A stretch of 64,000 bases of DNA, taken from assembly GCA_040772005.1 (NCBI GenBank), contig JAXGYZ010000002.1, positions 1,240,001-1,304,000 on the forward strand, written 5' to 3'. The DNA is from MWBF01 sp040772005 (GTDB taxonomy: Bacteria; Chloroflexota; Anaerolineae; CG2-30-64-16). Below the pieces are notes generated by a model. It searched no databases. It was not told where the DNA came from and worked only from the letters and a program-made list of their open reading frames with translations. Positions 58,249 through 64,000 of this stretch are shown piece by piece. Each line of letters opens with the position of its first letter. The first letter of the stretch is position 1. Position numbers and translations under genes: made by a program.

Positions 58249-59610
58249 CACCACGCACACGAGCTCAGGCGCGAGCCAGAAGGGCGGGAGGTAGGCCGGG
58301 CCATCGGTCAGCGGCAGGATCTCATCGGCCAGGCGGATGCCCAGGGCCTCGGCCATGAACTGCCGCCGCGCCTCGATGCGCGCCCACATAGCCGGGTAGC
58401 CGGCCCGGATCTCGCTGCGCAGCGCATGGTCGGCCACGGCGACGGTGTCCTCGCAGTTGAGCGTGTAGCCCGCGGGCAGCGGGGTGGGGATGATGTCCAC
58501 CTGGAAGACCATGCCGGACCGGATTTGCTCGGTGCTGTCGGGGCGGATGGGCGAGTTCAGCCACTCCTCGAACGAGCCGAGGTGGCCGGGGTTGAGGCTG
58601 GAGCGCAGGCCGCTGTCACCGAACGCGCGGCTGACCGCGGCGAAGACTTCGCCGCCCGTCGCGCCGATGCGCATCGACTCGTACCAGGTCGCCTGAGCGC
58701 CGAAGTAGGGCGCGACGGTGTCCCGGAAGAACGGCTCGTCCGGTTCGGCCAGCAGCATCCCCGCGCGGCAGACCAGGCTGCCCCAGTAGCCGACCGCGAC
58801 CGAGATGGCGTCGCCCTGCTCGATGACCTTCGCGGTCGGGCTGCGCAGGCCGTTCAATTCACCCTTGCCCGTGGTCACGATCGGATGCATGGTCATGGGC
58901 TGGCCCGCGTAGCCCAACAACTGCGCCGCGGCCAACTCGGTCATCCCCGGCCGCGTGCCGCGGAGGACGCCGAACACCGACGCGGAAGCGTGCCGGCTGC
59001 CCCACTCGAACATCGCAATCTGCGCGGCGGAGTTGGCTGCGCGGTGGCCCCGCTCGGGGTGCATCAGCCAGTGTGTGCCGTCGGTGACCCGTCCGCCGGG
59101 GCCGATAATGTCGGCCAGCACATTCACGAAGAACGCGGGCACGAAGGACGGCCGGCTGAGGTGCGCGGGATCGGCCTCGACGGGTTCGAGGTACTTCCAG
59201 CCGATGACACTCACATGCTGGCCTGCCTGCACACCCGCCTGCGCCAGCACATCCCGCAGCCGCGGCGCGGTCTGCCGCGCCTGGCCGGGCAGGCTGAAGG
59301 TCTGGCACAGCAGCACCTCGGCCTCGATGGGCAGCACCGCAAGGTAGCCCATGCCCTCGTTGCCGGTGATGAGGATGCGCCGGCCAGCCGGGCCGAGCAG
59401 CAGCAGCGCCTCCTCGAAGCGCGGGTCAAAGTTGACGAGCCAGGTCAGGTTGGCGTAGTGCTCGCGGTCTGCGTAGACCGCAACCCAGTCCGCGCCCGCG
59501 GCGTCGTAGAGCGCGGCGCAGCGCGCCGCATACTCGGCTGCCGGGACCGCAGGCAGCGGGTCGGTGTTGCCGAAGGCCGGCGCCGGGATATGGCGAAGCG
59601 TGATGTTCAT
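58243..59610 (-). CDS. M24 (pita-bread) family protein with altered metal site
   Basis: 455 residues. The N-terminal creatinase-like domain (about 20-190) and a C-terminal pita-bread domain (about 195-430) match the M24/Xaa-Pro peptidase fold. Of the five usual metal ligands only the His (NPGHLGSFEEW) and the last Glu (NCEDTVAVAD) are clear. The two Asp positions in GDAISVAVGYWGSLVCRAG read Val and Cys or Arg, and the first Glu reads Asp (VFQVDIIPTP). It may be a metal-independent hydrolase like creatinase, or inactive. AGGAGG lies 3 nt before the ATG. Confidence 0.78.
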   Translation of the reverse strand: MNITLRHIPAPAFGNTDPLPAVPAAEYAARCAALYDAAGADWVAVYADREHYANLTWLVNFDPRFEEALLLLGPAGRRILITGNEGMGYLAVLPIEAEVLLCQTFSLPGQARQTAPRLRDVLAQAGVQAGQHVSVIGWKYLEPVEADPAHLSRPSFVPAFFVNVLADIIGPGGRVTDGTHWLMHPERGHRAANSAAQIAMFEWGSRHASASVFGVLRGTRPGMTELAAAQLLGYAGQPMTMHPIVTTGKGELNGLRSPTAKVIEQGDAISVAVGYWGSLVCRAGMLLAEPDEPFFRDTVAPYFGAQATWYESMRIGATGGEVFAAVSRAFGDSGLRSSLNPGHLGSFEEWLNSPIRPDSTEQIRSGMVFQVDIIPTPLPAGYTLNCEDTVAVADHALRSEIRAGYPAMWARIEARRQFMAEALGIRLADEILPLTDGPAYLPPFWLAPELVCVVE

Positions 59611-59621
59611 GAGCCTCCTGA

Positions 59622-59648
59622 TAGATTACAGATTGCAGATTGCAGATT
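59622..59648. repeat. Low-complexity GATTGCA repeat
   Basis: GATTACAGATTGCAGATTGC and onward, with a related inverted stretch at 60049-60073 (AATCTGTAATCTTCAATC). The pair flanks the small membrane protein gene, whose TAA stop lies at the edge of the first copy. Confidence 0.65.
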
Positions 59649-59892
59649 AACGGCCTGACGGCCGCACCACAGTGCGCACGAGCGCAGCGGCGGCGACGAC
59701 CGCCCAGGTTCCTTCCAGGACGACGAAGGGGATGAAGCCGATCAGCCAGGAGGCGTAACCCGAGAGCGCCGCGCCGACGAGGTTGAGCAGGGTGTAGGCC
59801 ACGCTGTCCTGCGCAAGGCGCTTGATAAGGTTGAGGAAGAAGCCGACCAGCAGCAGCGTCACGCCGGCCGAGCCGATCAGGGTTGGATCCAT
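59647..59892 (-). CDS. CBU_0592-like small membrane protein
   Basis: 81 residues with three hydrophobic segments. LIGSAGVTLLLVGFFLNLIKRLAQDSVAYTLLNLVGAALSGYASW and PFVVLEGTWAVVAAAALVR follow the CBU_0592 family pattern (first helix, the polar YxLLNLxGA helix, then an xxxExxWAxxA helix). AGGAGG precedes the ATG. Function unknown. Confidence 0.75.
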   Translation of the reverse strand: MDPTLIGSAGVTLLLVGFFLNLIKRLAQDSVAYTLLNLVGAALSGYASWLIGFIPFVVLEGTWAVVAAAALVRTVVRPSGR

Positions 59893-59986
59893 TCGCGCCT
59901 CCTGAAGAGTGATGTGGCTATTTTACCCGGTTTGCCGCTCCCCGTCGAGTGGTTTGGGAGAAACCGCGGCCGGATGTACAATTCCT

Positions 59987-60018
59987 GCTGTGGCACGGTC
60001 GGAGACCGACCACAGCAC
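59987..60018. repeat. Palindromic repeat family 2, compact copy
   Basis: Outer GCTGTGG/CCACAGC (59987-59993 and 60010-60016) and inner CGGTC/GACCG (59996-60000 and 60004-60008). It lies in the leader of the oligoendopeptidase gene, with further CGACCGGCCACAAC repeats after it. Confidence 0.75.
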
Positions 60019-60087
60019 GACCGGCCACAACACGAGCGGTCAGAGCAATCTGTAATCTTCAATCTTCAATCATATCGGGAGACCCAC

Positions 60088-61899
60088 ATGCCTCAAACAC
60101 ACGCGCTGCCCGTGCGCAGCGAAGTCCCCGTCGAGCAGACCTGGGACCTGGAAAGCATCTTCGCCACGCCCGCCGAGTGGGACGCGGCCCGAGAGCAACT
60201 CAGCGCGCGGCTGCCTGAGCTCGCCGCATACCAGGGCCGGCTGGCCGAGGGTCCGCAGACGCTGGCCGCGTTCCTGGCGTTGTACCAGGAAACCGGCACC
60301 CTGATGGGCAAGATCGCGACCTACGCATCCAATGGCGCGAGCACGGACACGAACGATCAGGCGGCCGCGGCGCGGGCAGGGCAGGCCAGCAGCCTGAGCG
60401 CGACCTACGCGGCCACGGTCGCGTTCTTCGATCCCGAGCTGATGGGCATCGGGTTCGATCGGCTCGACCGATGGGTTGCGGAGGCGCCGGAGCTGGCGTT
60501 CTTCGGCCACTACGTCGACCGGCTCAAGCGCCGCGCGGCGCACGTGCGCTCGGGCGAGGTCGAGCAGGTGCTGGCGCTGGCCGGCGACCTGGCTTCCGGC
60601 CCGTTTAGCATCTACTCTATGCTCAACAACGCCGACATCCAGTTCCGGCCCGCGGTTGCCTCCGACGGCACGGAGCTGGAGGTGCGCCAGGCAAGCATCG
60701 GCAGCCTCGTCACGCACGCGGACCGCAGCGTCCGCCGGACTGCGTGGGAGAGCTACGCGGACGGCTACCTGGCCTATAAGAACACCTACGCCGCAACACT
60801 CACGACGGCCATCAAGCGGGACGTCTTCTACATGCGCGCGCGCAACTACGAGTCGTCGCTGCACGCGTCGCTGGAGCCAAACTTCATCCCCGTCGAGGTC
60901 TTCCATAACCTCATCGCGACCTTCCAGCGTCACCTGCCGACGTGGCATCGCTACTGGCGGCTGCGCAAGCGTGCGCTGGGCTACGCCGAGTTTCACCCAT
61001 ACGACATCAAGGCGCCGCTGACCGCGGCCAAGCCGGTCGTGCCGTTCGAGCAGGCGGTCGAGTGGATTGCGGAGGGCATGGCGCCGCTGGGCGAGGAATA
61101 TGTGGGGATCCTGCGTCGCGGCTGCCTCGAAGAGCGATGGGTGGACCGGGCGCGCAACCGCGGCAAGCGCGAGGGTGCGTTTTCCAGCGGCTCGATGGGC
61201 ACGCACCCCTTCATCATGATGTCGTATGCGGACGACCTGTTCAGCCTGAGCACGCTGGCGCACGAGCTGGGCCACTCGATGCACTCGTACCTGTCGCGCG
61301 CCAACCAGCCCTTCATCTACAGCCGGTACGGGCTATTCGTGGCGGAGACCGCGTCGAACTTCAACCAGGCGATGGTGCGTGACTATCTCTTCCGCACGCA
61401 GACGGGCCGGGACTTCCAGGTCGCGCTCATCGAGGAAGCGATGTCAAACTACCATCGCTACTTCTTCATCATGCCGACGCTGGCGCGGTTCGAGCTGGAG
61501 GTGCACCGCCGCGCGGAGCAGGGTGCGCCGCTGAGCGCGGATATCCTGATCGGTTTGACGGCCGACCTGTTCCGGGAGGGCTACGGCGACGAGGTGGCGT
61601 TCGACCGCGAGCGCATCGGCAGCACGTGGGCGCAGTTCCTCCACATGTACATGAACTTCTACGTCTACCAGTATGCGACGGGCATCTCTGCTGCGCATGC
61701 GCTGTCGCACGCGGTGGCCGCGGGTGAACCGGGCGCGGTCGGCCGCTACCTCGACTTCCTCAAGTCGGGCGGGTCATGCTACCCGCTGGACGCGCTGGAT
61801 CAGGCCGGCGTGGACCTGCGCAGCCCGGAGCCGGTCGAGGCCGCGTTTGGGGTGCTGGCGGGGCTGGTGGACCGGCTGGAGGGGTTGGCGGCCGGTTGA
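60088..61899 (+). CDS. pepF: Oligoendopeptidase F, M3 family
   Basis: 603 residues, the normal length. An N-terminal helical domain (about 10-200) precedes the M3 catalytic domain. The zinc motif HELGH lies at residues 392-396 (LAHELGHSMH), and Glu420 in VAETASNFNQ is the third ligand. FSSGSMGTHPFIMMSYADDLFSLSTLAHE and GYGDEVAFDRERIGSTWAQFLHMYMNFYVYQYATG are standard PepF segments. It cleaves short peptides in the cytoplasm. GGGAG lies 6 nt before the ATG at 60088; the open frame upstream runs through repeats. Confidence 0.94.
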   Translation: MPQTHALPVRSEVPVEQTWDLESIFATPAEWDAAREQLSARLPELAAYQGRLAEGPQTLAAFLALYQETGTLMGKIATYASNGASTDTNDQAAAARAGQASSLSATYAATVAFFDPELMGIGFDRLDRWVAEAPELAFFGHYVDRLKRRAAHVRSGEVEQVLALAGDLASGPFSIYSMLNNADIQFRPAVASDGTELEVRQASIGSLVTHADRSVRRTAWESYADGYLAYKNTYAATLTTAIKRDVFYMRARNYESSLHASLEPNFIPVEVFHNLIATFQRHLPTWHRYWRLRKRALGYAEFHPYDIKAPLTAAKPVVPFEQAVEWIAEGMAPLGEEYVGILRRGCLEERWVDRARNRGKREGAFSSGSMGTHPFIMMSYADDLFSLSTLAHELGHSMHSYLSRANQPFIYSRYGLFVAETASNFNQAMVRDYLFRTQTGRDFQVALIEEAMSNYHRYFFIMPTLARFELEVHRRAEQGAPLSADILIGLTADLFREGYGDEVAFDRERIGSTWAQFLHMYMNFYVYQYATGISAAHALSHAVAAGEPGAVGRYLDFLKSGGSCYPLDALDQAGVDLRSPEPVEAAFGVLAGLVDRLEGLAAG

Positions 61900-61909
61900 A
61901 GGTGTGAAG

Positions 61910-61979
61910 GTTGCCGTCAATGAATGGCCGTCTCCCCGCGTGACTCGATCATTCGTTACTATCATTCGTTGACGGCAAC
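61910..61979. terminator. Inverted repeat between convergent genes
   Basis: GTTGCCGTCAATGAATG (61910-61926) pairs with 61963-61979 with one G-T exchange. It begins 10 nt after the pepF stop, and its right arm encodes the last residues of the convergent PNPOx-like gene, so it may end both transcripts. Confidence 0.6.
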
Positions 61980-62470
61980 ACCTTTTCGCGCATCGCAACC
62001 AGTTCGATGGCCTCCTTGCCCGACATGTGGTCGACCACAATCTCTACCACGGTCACGGCTGCCCATTCCCTGGTGATGGAGGCCGCGATCTTCTCCGGGA
62101 AAGCCGCCGAGTACTTCTGCCCGAGCAGCTCCAAAGCGTGACGTTTGACTTCTGGCTCCTCGACAATGCGGGCTCTGCCGAATACAATGGCGCTCCGGAA
62201 GTAAGTCGTCAGCTCCTCGGGCACAACCTGGTCCTGGTCGATCACGCAGAAAGAGACCTTGTCATCTCGCCGGATGCTGTCCAGCTTGTGCCCGCTGTTG
62301 GCGGAATGAAGATAAATCTTCCCGCCCTCGTAGACATAGCTGATCGGCACTGCATAGGGATAACCATCGTCTCCGTGGACCCCTAAGACGCCTGCCAGCC
62401 CCCTGCGAAGGATTGCCTCAGTGGCTTCCTGTGACAGGAATTGCTTCTTCCTGCGTCCGGCCCGAAACAT
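61949..62470 (-). CDS. Pyridoxamine 5'-phosphate oxidase-like FMN-binding protein
   Basis: 173 residues of the split-barrel FMN-binding fold. AILRRGLAGVLGVHGDDGYPYAVPISYVYEGGKIYLHSANSGHKLDSIRRDDKVSFCVID is the FMN-binding half, of the NimA/PNPOx-like group that often annotates as 5-nitroimidazole resistance-like. GGAGGT precedes the ATG. Its activity on a flavin or F420 partner is not known. The last codons overlap an inverted repeat. Confidence 0.85.
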   Translation of the reverse strand: MFRAGRRKKQFLSQEATEAILRRGLAGVLGVHGDDGYPYAVPISYVYEGGKIYLHSANSGHKLDSIRRDDKVSFCVIDQDQVVPEELTTYFRSAIVFGRARIVEEPEVKRHALELLGQKYSAAFPEKIAASITREWAAVTVVEIVVDHMSGKEAIELVAMREKVLPSTNDSNE

Positions 62471-62586
62471 AGGAGTACCTCCCTCTGCCCTGACCCCCGC
62501 GGCGCGGGGCCTCCCCCAGCAGGTTCCCCCTATCTGAGAGGTAAGGGTAGGAGCGTCAAGATGCAGAAGCGCAATACGAAGTAAAC

Positions 62587-62943
62587 CTACACCGTATCCG
62601 TCACCTCGAACGTCACGCTTCCGATGTCGGTCGATGCAGCCGTCATTGCCAGTCGCACCGGCCCAGCGGGCAGTGGCTCACCCTGCACCCGGACCTCCAT
62701 CGTCGCGCCGACGCTCGCAGGCACCGGGTTGCGCCAACCGACCTGGTCGCCCTGCCACACCCGGCCGCCCACCGCCACCGTGATTGCGGCCCCGCTGTAA
62801 GTCTGCTCGCCCACAACAATCGGTCCGATGCCGGAGAGCATCGTCGACTCGATGTTGTTCCTCAGCGCGAACTCGAACCCGTCATCCGTGTTCTTCAGGC
62901 TGCCTTTTACGTAAACGCTGGCCAGAGTCGATGGTGGAAACAT
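62587..62943 (-). CDS. Conserved small beta-rich protein, CDGSH gene partner
   Basis: 118 residues, with AGGAGG 8 nt before the ATG. FPPSTLASVYVKGSLKNTDDGFEFALRN and the strand-rich remainder (AVGGRVWQGDQVGWRNPVPASVGATMEVRVQGEPL) look like a single beta-sandwich. No catalytic motif and no signal peptide. It begins 17 nt after the CDGSH gene, so it is probably cotranscribed with it and functionally linked. I do not recognise the family. Confidence 0.65.
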   Translation of the reverse strand: MFPPSTLASVYVKGSLKNTDDGFEFALRNNIESTMLSGIGPIVVGEQTYSGAAITVAVGGRVWQGDQVGWRNPVPASVGATMEVRVQGEPLPAGPVRLAMTAASTDIGSVTFEVTDTV

Positions 62944-62960
62944 GGGGTATTCCTCCTGGA

Positions 62961-63698
62961 TTATGCGCTCGCCGGCCTGAGTCGCCGGCCCGCGCGGTCG
63001 GCCTCCTGCCGGTGCGTCCCGTCGCACAGCGGTTTGATCTTCGATAGTCCGCAGTTGCACAGTGTCACGCGGTTGCGCGGCTCGAACGGTTGACCGTCGG
63101 CCCGTTCGATGGTGATGTTGCCCGTCACCCAGAGCGGGCCGGCTATCGGTCCGTCTGCCGTAATCTCGATGGTATCGGCAATCTGTTGGGGCAGGTCGGG
63201 CTCGATGTCGGGCTCGCCCGGTTCGATGCTGTAGGTCAGCGCGCCGGAGGGACAGCGCTCGACCATCGCGATGACGAGCGAACGTACTTCGCTCTCGTGG
63301 GTCGCCCTCACGAGGTCGGGCAGCCCCGCACGATGCGTGCCACAGAAGCCGGAGCTCATGCACCGCATGGGATCTTTGCGCACGACAATGCGCGTGCTGC
63401 CGCGGAAAGTCACCCACTCGCTTGCCTCGGGTCCTGTATCGACCGTCTCCGTGCCGTCGAACGATATTGTGCGATGTGTGCTGTCGCAAAAGGGCATCTG
63501 GCTCGATTGCCCACACCGGCAGAGCCTGTACTCCCCGGTCGTCTCCACCGTCCCCAGTTTTCGCCAGGTAAGCGGTTCCCCATGCTCCGAAACCACCTGC
63601 GTCTTGGTCACCAGGGGGATGCCGCCCTGAACCACGTACGGCCCATTCGGCCTGATGATGATGCGTCGCGCTCCTGTTGCCTCGTCCGATCCGTCCAT
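62961..63698 (-). CDS. Two-CDGSH iron-sulfur protein with central Fer4_19 domain
   Basis: 245 residues. CDGSH-type [2Fe-2S] sites are seen twice: CRCGQSSQMPFCDSTH (about residues 60-75) and CNCGLSKIKPLCDGTH (about 215-230), each with the Cys-x-Cys-(x)-Cys-His ligand set. Between them, RCMSSGFCGTH and VERCPSGALTY match a Fer4_19 (divergent 4Fe-4S mono-cluster) domain. Such proteins carry or transfer clusters or electrons in the cytoplasm. AAGGAG precedes the ATG. Confidence 0.88.
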   Translation of the reverse strand: MDGSDEATGARRIIIRPNGPYVVQGGIPLVTKTQVVSEHGEPLTWRKLGTVETTGEYRLCRCGQSSQMPFCDSTHRTISFDGTETVDTGPEASEWVTFRGSTRIVVRKDPMRCMSSGFCGTHRAGLPDLVRATHESEVRSLVIAMVERCPSGALTYSIEPGEPDIEPDLPQQIADTIEITADGPIAGPLWVTGNITIERADGQPFEPRNRVTLCNCGLSKIKPLCDGTHRQEADRAGRRLRPASA

Positions 63699-63910
63699 CC
63701 CGCGTCTCCTTACAGCCGAATTTGCTGTTTGGGATTATAGGCGGCAAATCGGAGCGTGTCAATGGCCGCAGATGACCTGTTATGTGGCACCCGCCGGAAC
63801 GGCCGGACAGATATCCTCTGCATCCTGTGGGCTGGCCCCAACGCGCAATGCTGCGCCTCCCACCCGCCAGGGCGGTTTCAGAGTGCATCAGGTGAACCCA
63901 CCCGGCAACT

Positions 63911-63997
63911 GAAGTTGCGGCTACCGTTGCGAAGTCTGCCTTCGCAGACTGGAAACTAACCGACGCAGGTCGGTTTTGCAGTGGTAGCCGCAGTTTC
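63911..63997. repeat. Three-stem cruciform repeat at the window end
   Basis: Outer arms 63911-63925 and 63983-63997 (two mismatches) enclose two perfect 7-bp hairpins (63933-63939/63944-63950 and 63958-63964/63969-63975). It has the design of a branched REP-like element. From 63699 to 63910 I see no gene. Confidence 0.7.
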
Positions 63998-64000
63998 AAC

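Noticed and set aside
63911..63997. tRNA gene
   Set aside because: Cloverleaf-like stems are present but there is no T-loop consensus, anticodon arm or acceptor end.
62944..63999. N-terminal extension of the small protein at 62587
   Set aside because: It is an out-of-frame reading of the CDGSH gene and of the cruciform repeat; AGGAGG marks the start at 62943.

Overview
The window is GC-rich, densely coding bacterial DNA. Its gene content suggests a member of the Chloroflexota (Anaerolineae-like): GC-rich coding, abundant lipoprotein and Tat-lipoprotein signals with no outer-membrane genes, an RHS/YD protein, many PAS/REC signalling proteins, sugar ABC transport, a CsbD/GlsB/SRPBCC stress set and many palindromic intergenic repeats. 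This is an inference from gene content; there is no rRNA or marker gene to prove it. I see no tRNA, rRNA, CRISPR array or intact transposase.

Layout. 1-3160: 3' part of an RHS/YD protein with a cysteine-peptidase-like tip, then an acetyltransferase fragment. 3412-5088: ribulokinase. 5356-11504: an adaptor, FtsX permease and two ATPases forming a MacAB-like ABC system. 11577-15913 (minus): a small membrane protein and a manA, sugar-phosphate mutarotase, DNA glycosylase, radical SAM run. 16062-21602 (minus): two paralogous secreted M14 metallopeptidases behind a good sigma-A promoter. 22238-23040: a lone receiver and a G/T-rich non-coding stretch. 23061-28904 (minus): P-loop kinase, methyltransferase, acetyltransferase, SDR, xylulokinase-type kinase and 2-hydroxyacid dehydrogenase. 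29021-32232: acetamidase, then stress-type small proteins (GlsB, DUF1059-like, CsbD) and an SDR. 32368-39217: a branching-enzyme-like GH13, a PAS kinase/PhoB-type regulator pair, a second kinase and a secreted Asp-box protein. 39284-41142 (minus): flavin-reductase-like protein and MFS exporter. 41714-45845: a four-gene envelope/stress cassette. 45848-50060: RlmI-like methyltransferase, SnoaL-like protein, a VapBC-type toxin-antitoxin pair, a NifX-like protein and a URO-D-family protein. 50204-53581 (minus): sugar ABC importer. 53867-57249: two convergent signalling proteins. 57489-63698: a membrane protein, an M24-fold protein, a CBU_0592-like protein, oligoendopeptidase F, PNPOx-like and CDGSH proteins.

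Two threads tie the window together. First, six intergenic regions carry TTAA half-sites repeated at exactly 11 bp, the spacing used by PhoB/OmpR-type regulators. They lie upstream of the lone receiver, the SDR, the PAS kinase/PhoB-type operon, the second kinase, the Asp-box protein and the stress cassette. Three of them share a -10-like box 21 bp beyond the second half-site. I propose this as the regulon of the PhoB-type regulator encoded at 36495-37214. Second, the intergenic spaces are seeded with several families of palindromic or low-complexity repeats. One is a 50-bp palindrome present three times, once perfect. Some of these repeats supply the stop codons of adjoining genes.
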